Part shown: positions 1 to 8,495 of the stretch, one piece after another
How the letters are laid out: each line of letters opens with the position of its first letter
Numbering within the stretch: the stretch's first letter is position 1
Assembly (NCBI GenBank): GCA_964587655.1
Contig: CAZPMT010000094.1
Location: forward strand, 1-21,756
Length of the DNA: 21,756 nt
From: CAZPMT01 sp964587655
GTDB taxonomy: Bacteria > Hydrogenedentota > Hydrogenedentia > Hydrogenedentales > SLHB01
Direction of reading: 5' to 3'
Notes under the pieces: model-generated
The model's database searches: none
Seen by the model: only the letters and a program-made list of their open reading frames with translations
Told to the model about the DNA's origin: nothing
Translations under genes and position numbers: made by a program

Positions 1-6
1 GGCGCA

Positions 7-90
7 GGGGTGGTTGGTGGGCATCGGGGGGGTCGGGGGGGTTTTGAAGGCAGGGTTCAAGGGTTGGGGTCGGGAAACTCGGAAGGGGGT
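7..90 (+). other. G-run-rich tract upstream of the first gene
   Basis: At least seven runs of three or more G lie within about 84 bases, including runs at 7-10, 19-21, 26-32 and 35-41 with short loops between them, and more runs from 53 onward. Four closely spaced runs fit the general pattern of a G-quadruplex on the coding strand. The tract ends in the purine-rich ribosome binding site of the next gene. Translation continues open through it, but the residues are low-complexity Gly/Arg and do not look like protein. The window starts here, so the upstream context is unknown. Confidence 0.45.
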
Positions 91-96
91 GGAAAC

Positions 97-1263
97 ATGA
101 ACGATGAGAGGCGGTGGACGATCTTTTTGTTCATTGACGCTTTTGGGTGGGAGCTTGTGAACCAATGGCGTTTCATGGACGATATCATGGCGGTCAAGGC
201 GCCGCTGGATACGATTTTCGGGTATAGCTCGACGTGCGACCCGACGATTCTCACCGGAAAGCTTCCCCGCGACCACGGTCACTTCGCGTTTTATTACTAC
301 AATCCGCAGGAGTCGCCTTTCCGGTTCTACCGCTACCTTGACTTACTGCCCAAGGCGCTCTTTTCGCGGGGCCGTGTACGCTCGCGGCTCAGTCACGAGA
401 TGGAGCGTTTTCACGGCTATACGGGCTATTTCCAACTGTACAACATGCCGTTCCGCTATCTGCATCTCTTCGATTATTCCGAACGGCGCGACATCTATGA
501 GCCCGGCGGCATTAACAGCGGCGCGCGGACCGTCTTCGACGCGCTTCGCGAGCGGCGGGTGCCGATCAGCGTTTCGGATTGGAGGAAGCCGGAGTTCAGG
601 CGCGTCGCGACGCTTCACCAGGAACTGGACCGGGGAGAGATCCGCTTCGCATTTCTGTTTCTGGGCGGGCTGGACGCGGTCCTTCACACCCATGGAACGC
701 AAGCGCCGGAGGTCGGCGAGCACCTGCTACTGTATGAGCAGAAACTCCGTGAGTTGCTGGAAAAGGCCCAGTCCGTTTACACCACGGTCCGGCTTTTCGC
801 CTTCTCGGACCACGGCATGACGGACGTCTCCGAGACCGTCGATCTGATTGGCCGGATCGAGACGCTGGGGCTCACGTTTGGCGTGGACTACGCCGCGGTG
901 TACGATTCGACCATGGCCCGCTTCTGGTTTCTCAAGAAAGGCGCCCGGGAGACGGTGACCCACGCGCTGCAAGAGGTCCCCCAGGGCGGGATCGTTCCTG
1001 AAGAACAGCTTGCCCAGTGGGGATGCGACTTCCCCGGCTACAAGTATGGGGAATTGTTCTTTCTTCTCAATCCGGGCGTGTTGTTGTGTCCGAGCTTCAT
1101 GGGTGAGAGGCCTCTAGCGGCCATGCACGGGTATGCGCCGGAACACCCCACGTCCGTTGCCGCATTCATGGGAAATGTTCCGTTGAGCCACGTTCCCAAA
1201 CGACTGGACGACCTGTACGGACTGATGCTTGCCGAGGCCGTCGGCCCGCCGGAGGCGCCGTGA
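97..1263 (+). CDS. Alkaline phosphatase superfamily phosphodiesterase (NPP-like)
   Basis: This 388-residue protein is a predicted metal-dependent phosphodiesterase or phosphatase of the alkaline phosphatase/nucleotide pyrophosphatase superfamily. The usual two-metal ligand set can be read in order: Asp14 (FLFIDAFG), a Ser/Thr nucleophile cluster at 44-46 before the TILTGKLPRDHGH segment, Asp193 and His197 (GGLDAVLHTHG), Asp238-His239 (FSDHGM) and His344 (AMHGYAPEHP). No signal peptide or membrane segment is visible, so it is probably cytosolic. The ATG at 97 was chosen because a strong GGAAGGGGGTGG site precedes it and homology-like sequence starts there; the frame stays open upstream to position 10 but encodes a Gly-rich stretch. 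The stop overlaps the GTG of the next gene, a membrane glycan ligase/polymerase, so the two are probably translationally coupled. The substrate is unknown; a glycan or lipid-linked phosphodiester intermediate is an inference from context. Confidence 0.8.
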   Translation: MNDERRWTIFLFIDAFGWELVNQWRFMDDIMAVKAPLDTIFGYSSTCDPTILTGKLPRDHGHFAFYYYNPQESPFRFYRYLDLLPKALFSRGRVRSRLSHEMERFHGYTGYFQLYNMPFRYLHLFDYSERRDIYEPGGINSGARTVFDALRERRVPISVSDWRKPEFRRVATLHQELDRGEIRFAFLFLGGLDAVLHTHGTQAPEVGEHLLLYEQKLRELLEKAQSVYTTVRLFAFSDHGMTDVSETVDLIGRIETLGLTFGVDYAAVYDSTMARFWFLKKGARETVTHALQEVPQGGIVPEEQLAQWGCDFPGYKYGELFFLLNPGVLLCPSFMGERPLAAMHGYAPEHPTSVAAFMGNVPLSHVPKRLDDLYGLMLAEAVGPPEAP

Positions 1264-2699
1264 AAAACGTCATCTTCTTCGCGAGCCTTATGGTGTTGGT
1301 GCCGATCGGCACGCTGGCTGCTTCGATCTCCCCGCGCATACGAGAGCTGGTGTTCTTCGCCCTCGTGTTCAGCACGGCTACCATAAAAAGGCTGGACATT
1401 AACTTTCTTAGCCGCGAGATGTACCGCGGGTCGACCCGAGGGATTGAGTTTTCATATTTCGATTTCCTGGTGTGGATTCTTCTGCTCTCTTGCCTGATCT
1501 CGCCGCCTCCCGGGAAACCGCGCATCCGCTGGCCGGCCGGCCTGGGGTTTCTGCTTGCATACGTCGCCTACTGCGGTCTCAGTATCATGGCATTGGAGCC
1601 GAGGATTTTCTCCATTTTCGAGTTCACGAAGATCCTCCGCGGAGTCGTCGTGTTCATCGCGGTAGCGAACTACATCAGGAAGCCGCGCGACGTACTTGTC
1701 CTGGTCATGGCGCTGTGTGCTATCGCCGTCTACAGCACCTCCGTGTCGCTCCACCAACGCTATGTCTTGGGTATGCATCGCATTCCCGGGCCTCTTGATC
1801 ACTACAATGAGTTCTCCGAATACTGCTGTATCATCGCGCCGGTGCTTGCCGCGGTCGCGACCTCCGACCGGCACGTCCTTGTCCGTTGGCTCTGCGCCGG
1901 GTGCGCCGCCGCGCTCGGAATCTGCGTGATACTCACCATATCCAGAACGGGCATAGCCGTGTATGCGATCGTCATGTTCGGCGTGATCGCCGTCTGTTCC
2001 GGACTCACTCTGACCCCGAAGAAGATTGTCATCGGAATACTCATAATGGCGGCCGTGGGCGGCGCGCTCTACCGAAGTTGGGACTCCCTGATGAGCCGGT
2101 ATGCCGGCACTTCATTGGAGGAGGAGTACCTCGAAGATGACATGCAAGGAAGGGGAATGTACCTGCATATTGCCGCCGTGGTCGTGCAAGATCATTTCTT
2201 CGGCGTGGGCCTGAACAACTGGTCTTACGTGGTTACGGAAGAATACTATCCTCGACTGGGCCACGCCGCCGTGTCTTACGGCGGGACCGACATTAACGTG
2301 CAGGGCCTTTCCAAGAATGAGTACACTCACATGATGGCGCCTCCGGCACACAATCTCGGGGCGCTCACGATCGGCGAGTTGGGTGTGCCGGGGTTCATCA
2401 TCTTCTACCTCATTTGGGGACGGTGGTTTCAGATGGGGGCCAGCTTTTTCCGCGGAAGATCGCGGCGGCTTGCATCCCGGCTCGGCATCGGGGCGTTTTT
2501 CGGCGCCAGCGCGTCGTTCCTTCAGTGCCTGACCGAGTATGGTTTTCGTCACTCCCACATCTTCTTCCTGATGCACATCCTGATGGGAGCGCTGGCGGCG
2601 GCCTATACAATGCACGACACGGACGAGACGCTCAGCGGGCTCATTCGAGCGGATATGTTCGGCCTGCGAGGGAAGCGGGCGACGCAAGGCGAACGATGA
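1260..2699 (+). CDS. O-antigen ligase / polymerase family membrane protein
   Basis: This 479-residue polytopic membrane protein has about ten or more hydrophobic segments and resembles the Wzy_C/WaaL O-antigen ligase family. Proteins of this family join or polymerise lipid-linked glycans on the outer face of the inner membrane. Supporting features are the long soluble loop at about 280-365, an arginine-containing GRGMYLHIAAVVVQDHFFGVG segment where the family often has its R/G motif, and the APPAHNLGALTIGELG segment with His364-Asn365, matching the family HN...E(L/I)G signature. It begins at a GTG that overlaps the upstream stop by four bases, so coupling is likely. The C-terminal tail (MFGLRGKRATQGER) is basic and probably cytosolic. 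Ligase and polymerase cannot be told apart from sequence alone. The neighbouring flippase and pyruvyl transferase support a surface-polysaccharide role. Confidence 0.8.
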   Translation: MKNVIFFASLMVLVPIGTLAASISPRIRELVFFALVFSTATIKRLDINFLSREMYRGSTRGIEFSYFDFLVWILLLSCLISPPPGKPRIRWPAGLGFLLAYVAYCGLSIMALEPRIFSIFEFTKILRGVVVFIAVANYIRKPRDVLVLVMALCAIAVYSTSVSLHQRYVLGMHRIPGPLDHYNEFSEYCCIIAPVLAAVATSDRHVLVRWLCAGCAAALGICVILTISRTGIAVYAIVMFGVIAVCSGLTLTPKKIVIGILIMAAVGGALYRSWDSLMSRYAGTSLEEEYLEDDMQGRGMYLHIAAVVVQDHFFGVGLNNWSYVVTEEYYPRLGHAAVSYGGTDINVQGLSKNEYTHMMAPPAHNLGALTIGELGVPGFIIFYLIWGRWFQMGASFFRGRSRRLASRLGIGAFFGASASFLQCLTEYGFRHSHIFFLMHILMGALAAAYTMHDTDETLSGLIRADMFGLRGKRATQGER

Positions 2700-2740
2700 A
2701 ACCCGCCAGGACGTTGCCGTTAGACCGCGAACATGTCTCG

Positions 2741-2770
2741 TTGCTGAGTATCCGCATATCAGGTTATACT
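2741..2770 (+). promoter_or_regulatory. Possible sigma-70 promoter in the 239 bp gap before the nitroreductase fusion
   Basis: A TATACT hexamer at 2765-2770 matches five of six positions of the -10 consensus. TTGCTG at 2741-2746, 18 bp upstream, is a weak -35. This gap (2700-2938) is the only long break in the plus-strand glycan block, so a second promoter here is plausible. It would give a 5' leader of about 160 bases containing a CCTTT/AAAGG mini-hairpin without a T tract. No riboswitch class was recognised in it. Confidence 0.35.
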
Positions 2771-2938
2771 CGCGCCGCCCGATTGAGCAGGCCAGCCAAT
2801 CAATGACATCAACTAATGGGTGAGCTTCCTTGCCTTTGGGAAAGGGTCGCGCTTTGCACCACGGACTGAGGGCTCCGAAAGACGGATCCCCATGAGTTTC
2901 TCGAAGAGCCGCGTTGCGCGATTGACGGAAGACAGGCG

Positions 2939-4339
2939 ATGAATTTCAACGATTTCTACGCGCTGTGCAGGAGGCGGAGGAGCGCTCGACTCTTCAAAGA
3001 CGAACCGGTTCCTCCCGACGTCTTGCGGCGCATTATCGAGCCGGGACTTGAAGCGCCCACCTCCTGCAATCGGCAGCTTTGGGAGGTGGCGATTGTCACG
3101 GACCCGGAAGTCAAGAAGCGCATGTCAAAATACGGCGACGCAAACGTGCAGTCGTACTTCTACGATGCGCCGGCCCTGATCGCCTTGTTCTATGACACAA
3201 CCATGGAAAGCCGGAATCCGTGTTATACGCCGTACGTCACGATGGGCATGATGGCCCACGGGATCTTGCTGGCGGCCGAAGCCGAAGGCCTGGGGGCCAT
3301 CTATCTGGGAGGCATACAGAATCCGGCGGGCATGGCGCGCGCACTTGACGCGCCGTCGCATTTGCGGAATCTCGGCGTGATATGCGTCGGCTATAGCGAT
3401 GACGACCCACCCGAACCCCCGCGGCGTTCCGTAGAGGAAGTCGCGCACTGGAACACTCTCGAAGGTCTCAGGAAGAGGTGCCATCCGGATATCCGCCCCC
3501 ACGTGTGGTCTCTTGAGCAACTCAGCGATTTCCGCGAGAAAGTGCTTTGGTATAAGGGCGTCGCTTTTGATGCAAAGACCCTTCACTCGAATCCGGACCA
3601 ACGCTTCTCGAAGAGGATGCAGTACTTCTGTACGCGTGCAGGCCGGTTGATTGGCCGCTACCCTCGCGCGCGTGTGTTGGATGTTATGCCGCACAACGGC
3701 GATACCGTGCTGCAAGTCCTCCAGATGATGTCAGCGGAGATCGAGAGACTATTTGTCTACGAACTGACCGCGAGCACTCTTGATTTCATTAGAGAACGGC
3801 TGCGGCGCTCGCTGGATCACGAACAGGTGGAATTCCTCGCGAATCCAGGTACTGAATGTCTTAGCATTCCGCTGGAAGATGGCGCCGTCGATGCGGCGAT
3901 CTGTTACGAACGGCCTGGCCAGTTCGACGATCCGCTTCCTCTACTGAAGGAAATCCGCCGCGTTCTTCGGCCCGGAGGATCTGCTCTTCTGTCGGTATCC
4001 AATCGGTGGTATCCGCATCTTACTCGTTACAAGCGATCGTGGCGCAAGAACTATGCGCTGGGATTGAACTGGAATTACGGGCCTGAGCGGAAGTTCTCAC
4101 CGCCCTTTATCCGAGATATGATCAAGAAGGCTGGGCTTCGCGTCACGTCCGAGGTGGGATTCGCTCCCGCCGAGTCCATTATCGTACGGCATGCGATTCA
4201 GTTGGCCGCGAAAGCCAAGCGGTTTGGCCTCAACGACAGATTGGCGGATCTCTTCTGCCAGTACGGCCCCGTCTCTGATTGGCGCAGGTTGTTTTGCAGC
4301 ACGCTCGTTTATGAATTGGTGAAGAGTGGTCATGAGTGA
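2939..4339 (+). CDS. Nitroreductase-family domain fused to a SAM methyltransferase domain
   Basis: This 466-residue protein joins two domains. Residues 1 to about 190 are nitroreductase-like: the FMN-phosphate motif RRRRSARLFKDEPVP at 11-25, a PTSCNRQLWEVAIV segment at about 40-54 (family PxxxNxQPW), and a late EAEGLGAIYLGG segment. Residues from about 220 onward form a class I methyltransferase: motif I region ARVLDVMPHNGDTVLQVL near 243-260, an acidic post-I strand (FVYELTA), DGAVDAAICYE, and LLKEIRRVLRPGGSALLSV. Motif I is degenerate, with MPHNG in place of GxGxG. The ATG at 2939 overlaps the stop of a 16-codon open frame starting at 2892. The downstream gene overlaps by eight bases. Nitroreductase-family proteins occur in some surface-polysaccharide loci, but I do not recognise this fusion. 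The reaction is unknown; redox plus methyl modification of a sugar or lipid carrier is only an inference. Confidence 0.75.
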   Translation: MNFNDFYALCRRRRSARLFKDEPVPPDVLRRIIEPGLEAPTSCNRQLWEVAIVTDPEVKKRMSKYGDANVQSYFYDAPALIALFYDTTMESRNPCYTPYVTMGMMAHGILLAAEAEGLGAIYLGGIQNPAGMARALDAPSHLRNLGVICVGYSDDDPPEPPRRSVEEVAHWNTLEGLRKRCHPDIRPHVWSLEQLSDFREKVLWYKGVAFDAKTLHSNPDQRFSKRMQYFCTRAGRLIGRYPRARVLDVMPHNGDTVLQVLQMMSAEIERLFVYELTASTLDFIRERLRRSLDHEQVEFLANPGTECLSIPLEDGAVDAAICYERPGQFDDPLPLLKEIRRVLRPGGSALLSVSNRWYPHLTRYKRSWRKNYALGLNWNYGPERKFSPPFIRDMIKKAGLRVTSEVGFAPAESIIVRHAIQLAAKAKRFGLNDRLADLFCQYGPVSDWRRLFCSTLVYELVKSGHE

Positions 4340-5612
4340 AGACGCAGTAAATCGATCCGTTGCGCTTTCCCAAGCGGTCGCGCGATTGGAGTCATGGTTC
4401 TCATCGATTCGCGATGAAAGCGGTTACTATGGACCAAGCATAGGCGCGAATGGGTGGAATCTGGCGTATTGCGGGCCGTCGTTTGACTGGAAATACGAAG
4501 GCCTTTTCCGCGCGTACGCGGCCAGATACGAAGCGACAGGCAATTCCATCTACCGCGATTTCATCAGACGTGACGTCGAAGCGATCATCAGGGCTCAATG
4601 GCGCAACGGCTGCTTTAGTGTCTCGCATTTCGAGAACAACCCCTGCGAAGGGGGCATGCCTCATGAGCCTGCGATGCTGGGCGCCGTTTGCCGAGTTCTG
4701 CCGCTTCTGGAGACGCCGGGCCACGGACGCCTCTCACACGTCTATGACGCTGTCGAGAAATACGTCAGTGAATACCTTATCCGGCAGTTGTGGAACAAGA
4801 CCCTTAGGACGTTCAACAGTTGGCCCACGAGCGACTTTGTCTCGTACAATCCCCATTGCGTCGCGTCGATCCTGGAATTCATGATGCAGTACGCCACGCT
4901 CACAAATGCTTGGGATCGATTCGAGCCGTATATCCTCGACGGCGGGAAGTCTATTCTGGCATCTCAGATTAGCGAAGGGCCGTTGCGAGGCGGCATTCCT
5001 GCGGTTTCATTACAGCGCGACAGGGTCTATCCCTACTGGGCCATTCGATGCGTTCCAGCGCTCAAACTGCTTGCGCAGAAGACGCGGAAGCCCGAATTCA
5101 GCGAGGCGCTGGATCTGCTGATGGATTTCCTCAATCCCTATCTTGGCGATGTAACAACGTGCCCCTTCGTGAAATGGGCGGACCGGCCACCGTGTGCGTT
5201 CCCTTTCTTCGTGGGGGCTGGCGCCGATGCGATCCTGCGGATGTTTGACGCCGGGTTGATCGACAAGGAAACGGCCTTGCGCCAAGCCGCGTCTCTCATC
5301 CGCTATCAGCTTCCTACCGGAGCCTTTCGCACTGCCGTGGGTTTTGGCGGACGCAAACGGACGTGCGACTGGCGCGACATCATGCCGGTCAGTGGATGGC
5401 AGGACAAGATCTATGCTCTTCTATCGGTTCTTTCCTCCTCCGAAACTGCGGACACAAAGGATGCGGCCCCCTTCGAAACGGTGGTTCGAGTGCTTTGGCG
5501 GCGTGTGCGATTTCGCGAGACGCGGGACGAGATTCTGTTGGAGAAGGGTAACGGAACAAAGCTGTATCACTGGCTGAAGAGGACTCGCTGGCCGTTGGTT
5601 TGCATGCTCTGA
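4332..5612 (+). CDS. Predicted alpha/alpha-toroid-like protein, function unknown
   Basis: I do not recognise the family of this 426-residue soluble protein with confidence. It consists of repeated amphipathic helix pairs with aromatic- and Gly-rich turns (for example GLFRAYAARYEATGN near 60-73, NPHCVASILEFMMQYA near 180, VYPYWAIRCVPALKLLA near 240). This is the texture of (alpha/alpha)6 toroid folds found in glycoside hydrolases, polysaccharide lyases and epimerase C-terminal domains. Possible active-site-like clusters are HFENNPCEGGMPHEPA (about 103-118) and KRTCDWRDIMPVSGWQDK (about 345-362). No signal peptide is visible. The ATG at 4332 was preferred to a GTG six bases earlier. It overlaps the upstream fusion gene by eight bases and is followed 28 bp later by the flippase, so it belongs to the glycan operon. 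A glycan-modifying role is an inference. Confidence 0.6.
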   Translation: MSEDAVNRSVALSQAVARLESWFSSIRDESGYYGPSIGANGWNLAYCGPSFDWKYEGLFRAYAARYEATGNSIYRDFIRRDVEAIIRAQWRNGCFSVSHFENNPCEGGMPHEPAMLGAVCRVLPLLETPGHGRLSHVYDAVEKYVSEYLIRQLWNKTLRTFNSWPTSDFVSYNPHCVASILEFMMQYATLTNAWDRFEPYILDGGKSILASQISEGPLRGGIPAVSLQRDRVYPYWAIRCVPALKLLAQKTRKPEFSEALDLLMDFLNPYLGDVTTCPFVKWADRPPCAFPFFVGAGADAILRMFDAGLIDKETALRQAASLIRYQLPTGAFRTAVGFGGRKRTCDWRDIMPVSGWQDKIYALLSVLSSSETADTKDAAPFETVVRVLWRRVRFRETRDEILLEKGNGTKLYHWLKRTRWPLVCML

Positions 5613-5640
5613 CGGGCCAAGCGCAAATGGACGTGACTAG

Positions 5641-7200
5641 ATGGGGCTGGACGACAACGATCGTGAGGATCTGACCGCCGGGCAGAGCGAGGGCGTCTTT
5701 CTTTCCAGGGAAGTGCTTGCGGGGGTTCCGTGGACTGTCGGCAGCAAGCTGGCGATGACCCTTATAGCCCTTGCGATCTCGATTCTGACGGTAAGGTTGT
5801 TGGGACCCAAGGAATACGGAATTCTCAGTCTTGCCAAGACCATCGCGGATACCGCCCTTGTGGTGTGCGGATTGGGTCTTGGCACGGCATTGGTCCGCTT
5901 CATCCCCGAGCTCTGCGTCCAGCAAAACAGGGCAGGCATCATCCGCGTCCTTGTCAAGTCCACACTGCTCCAGGGCGGAATGTTCATCCTTGTGGGGGGA
6001 GCCCTGATTGCGGGTCGATCATACCTGGGCAAATGGCTTGGAATTGAACTTGACACTTTGCTGCTATTCGCGCTGGGGCTCGTCGTTGCCCGGCTTGTTC
6101 GAGGGTCATTCGAAAACGGCCTCACGGCCCTGTACAAGGTGCGCGCAAACGCAATCCTTTCCGTACTGCAAGGTCTCGCGTGCCTGGCGCTTGTGGCCAT
6201 ACTCCTGTTCCGGCGCCCCACCGCCGCCGCGGCCCTGTCCGCGGAAGCAATACCGGTTCTCGCGATTGGCCTGATCTCCGGCTATCTTCTGGTCCGCACA
6301 ATACGGTCGCTTCCCTGGCGCTCTCCGCGCTATGGCGTCGGAAAACGGCGCGTCCTCGGGACCGCCTTAGGAAGCCTCGTCAACTCATTCGCCATGATCT
6401 TCTTGCGACAGTATTCCGAACTCTTTTTTCTCGGCTATTACTTCACGGCGGAAATCGTAGGTTTCTACAACCTCGGATGCGGACTTCCACTCCTGCTCAT
6501 CTCGCTCGTGCCGCAGGCCATACAGGGCCTTTTCACGGCCGGTTTCGCGGAAGCGCATTCGCGGGATCCACAATCCCTGCCGGCCATCATCCGCGTCTTC
6601 TACAAAATCCTCGCCATAGTCATAATGCCCGTGGCGGCTTTTGGCTTTTTCTTTGCCGCTCGCGCCGTCGTGCTGGTGTACGGCGCGGAAATGGCGCCGG
6701 CGGGGCCGGTGATGAGCCTGTTCTGCGTTGTGCACACCTTGCCGCTCATATCTCTGCCCATATCCATGGCCATCGTTGCCCGAGAGAAGCTGATGCATGT
6801 GCAGCCCTTGATGTTTCTGCAAGTGTTTATGAATCTGGTCTTGGACTACCTGCTCATCCCGCGGTTCGGTATGTACGGCGCAATGGCCGCGGTTGTGCTC
6901 ACCTTCATACTGACCATTCCCTTGCGTCTCTACGTGGTCTCGCGCTTCATTGGCGGGATATACTTTCCCACGGCCTTCTTCATCAAGTTCGTGCTGCTCG
7001 GCTTCGGATGGGCGGCTATAATGAGTCCTTTGGCGCCCTATTGTTCCATACCGGGCCTAGTGCTCGCCGGGTTCACTTACGTGGCTGGCTATCTGTTCGC
7101 GGCTCGCGCCCTGCGTCTCGTCAAGCCGGACGACGTGGCTGACCTTAGACGCATAGGGTTTCCCAAGCTGACGATGGTGTTGGATCTGTTAACGGGTTAG
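5641..7200 (+). CDS. Wzx-type polysaccharide flippase (MOP superfamily)
   Basis: This 519-residue integral membrane protein has about 12 to 14 hydrophobic segments and belongs to the polysaccharide-transport branch of the MOP (MATE-like) superfamily. These proteins move lipid-linked oligosaccharide units across the inner membrane. The N-terminus has the family's first helix pattern and the motif TVRLLGPKEYGILSLAKTIAD (about 40-60, family LGxxxYG), followed by GLGTALVRFIPE. A further family-like stretch is YFTAEIVGFYNLGCGLPLLL near 270-290. The ATG at 5641 directly follows an in-frame TAG, so no upstream start is possible. Its ribosome binding site is weak, which fits coupling to the gene 28 bp upstream. 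The pyruvyl transferase starts 14 bp downstream. Length and topology are normal for Wzx. Confidence 0.85.
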   Translation: MGLDDNDREDLTAGQSEGVFLSREVLAGVPWTVGSKLAMTLIALAISILTVRLLGPKEYGILSLAKTIADTALVVCGLGLGTALVRFIPELCVQQNRAGIIRVLVKSTLLQGGMFILVGGALIAGRSYLGKWLGIELDTLLLFALGLVVARLVRGSFENGLTALYKVRANAILSVLQGLACLALVAILLFRRPTAAAALSAEAIPVLAIGLISGYLLVRTIRSLPWRSPRYGVGKRRVLGTALGSLVNSFAMIFLRQYSELFFLGYYFTAEIVGFYNLGCGLPLLLISLVPQAIQGLFTAGFAEAHSRDPQSLPAIIRVFYKILAIVIMPVAAFGFFFAARAVVLVYGAEMAPAGPVMSLFCVVHTLPLISLPISMAIVAREKLMHVQPLMFLQVFMNLVLDYLLIPRFGMYGAMAAVVLTFILTIPLRLYVVSRFIGGIYFPTAFFIKFVLLGFGWAAIMSPLAPYCSIPGLVLAGFTYVAGYLFAARALRLVKPDDVADLRRIGFPKLTMVLDLLTG

Positions 7201-7214
7201 CGGAATTCGCAAAC

Positions 7215-8423
7215 GTGCGGTTACTTCTAGGCGGTGTTCCATTCGGGTGTGACAACGTGGGCGACGAGGCCATCCTCGAGTGCGCCGTCGCAATCTTTCG
7301 GGAAGTATGTCCGGCTGCTAAGTTGACCGTCAGCACGCGTGACAGGGAGGCAACGGCCCGGAGACTCCGCGTTGAGACCTGCGGTCTGCTCGGGTTCTAT
7401 GACGACGTTTCGCCCGACGAAACAAGGCGGACCATTGAGCGGCACGACGTCTTCGTGTGGTGCGGGGCTACGGGTCTCTCTGACTACCCGGAGTCCGCGC
7501 TTGAGTTGCTCGCGCGGGCGCATGAGGCAGGGAAACGCACTGTTCTCTGGGGGGTCGGGATGAGCAGCGAGTTCAACCCGGCATTATACCGAGTCGACGC
7601 CGGCAAGCGCCGCCGACTGCTTGACGCCATGACAGGGCTCACGCTCGGAACAGTCGATTTCACTCACGTGCAAGAAAGGATCTGGGAAAGACGCGCCCGT
7701 CGCAAGATCGCCAGGGAACTCCGCCGCGCCACTCTCGTTGTTGTTCGCGATCCAGAAAGCAGGGACGAAATCCTGCGATGCGGGGTGGAGCGGGAAGTGT
7801 TGGTGGGTGCGGACTCGGCGCTGGTGCTTGAGCCGCGTCCGCTCGAAGCGGTCCAACTTGAGCCGGAGGTTCGCAAGATCCTGCTTTCGCACGCCCCTCG
7901 AATAGGTGTATGCATCTCAGCGCAGCGCGCACTCAGACAGCGCGAAGAGTTGCACGCTTACCTCCGCGGAATTCTGTCAGAGACTGACGCGCGTATCGTT
8001 TTCATTCCCATGAATCCGATCACCGATGCGGGTCTTATGAAGCATATGACTGAGGAATTGGCTTGCCCGGACCGGGCGGTCGTTGCATCGGGAAGATACG
8101 AGCCCCGTGAAGTCCTTGCCATCGCGTCATCCATGGACCTCGTCATAAGCAGCCGGCTCCACCTCCTGATTTTCGCCTCCATATCGCACGTGCCCATCAT
8201 CGGCATTGCAAGGGGATCCAAGCTGGACAACTTTCTGAAACCCTTCGGACTCAAGACCGTTGGGGACGTTGAACAATGCGATTTAGATCTGCTTCGGCGG
8301 GAAACGCTCAGGCTTCTCGACCAGAAAAGCGCTTTCCAAAAGAAGAGCATAGAGGTGCGGGCGCAACTGCTCGCGAGACTGGACCACGCCCGAGAGGCCT
8401 TGCAGTCCGTGTTGCTCGAGTGA
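7215..8423 (+). CDS. Polysaccharide pyruvyl transferase family protein
   Basis: This 402-residue cytosolic protein belongs to the CsaB/WcaK polysaccharide pyruvyl transferase family, whose members transfer pyruvate ketals from phosphoenolpyruvate to glycan sugars. The N-terminus shows the family start GGVPFGCDNVGDEAIL (about 6-21). The C-terminal half shows SSRLHLLIFASISHVPIIGIA with Arg314 and His316, a typical family position for substrate contacts. The start is a GTG at 7215, 14 bp after the flippase, with only a weak binding site; no ATG fits the conserved N-terminus. Some family members act on other acceptors, so the exact sugar is unknown. This is the last plus-strand gene of the cluster and converges on the glycosyltransferase. 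Confidence 0.85.
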   Translation: MRLLLGGVPFGCDNVGDEAILECAVAIFREVCPAAKLTVSTRDREATARRLRVETCGLLGFYDDVSPDETRRTIERHDVFVWCGATGLSDYPESALELLARAHEAGKRTVLWGVGMSSEFNPALYRVDAGKRRRLLDAMTGLTLGTVDFTHVQERIWERRARRKIARELRRATLVVVRDPESRDEILRCGVEREVLVGADSALVLEPRPLEAVQLEPEVRKILLSHAPRIGVCISAQRALRQREELHAYLRGILSETDARIVFIPMNPITDAGLMKHMTEELACPDRAVVASGRYEPREVLAIASSMDLVISSRLHLLIFASISHVPIIGIARGSKLDNFLKPFGLKTVGDVEQCDLDLLRRETLRLLDQKSAFQKKSIEVRAQLLARLDHAREALQSVLLE

Positions 8424-8495
8424 ATTCCAGCGGAACGCCTCGCCGTGAAATCCGCACTGTCTTGGTGGATCATGCACTGCCCATCGCGCGGAGAT

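Noticed and set aside
2696..2806. 36-codon frame starting in the ATGA at the end of the O-antigen ligase gene
   Set aside because: The overlap looks like coupling, but the product has no features, and a possible promoter lies inside it.
6180..7142. Long open frame (320 codons) on the plus strand inside the flippase gene
   Set aside because: It overlaps the well-supported flippase in another frame, is rich in Arg, His and Pro, and shows no family motif; it is a GC-rich shadow.
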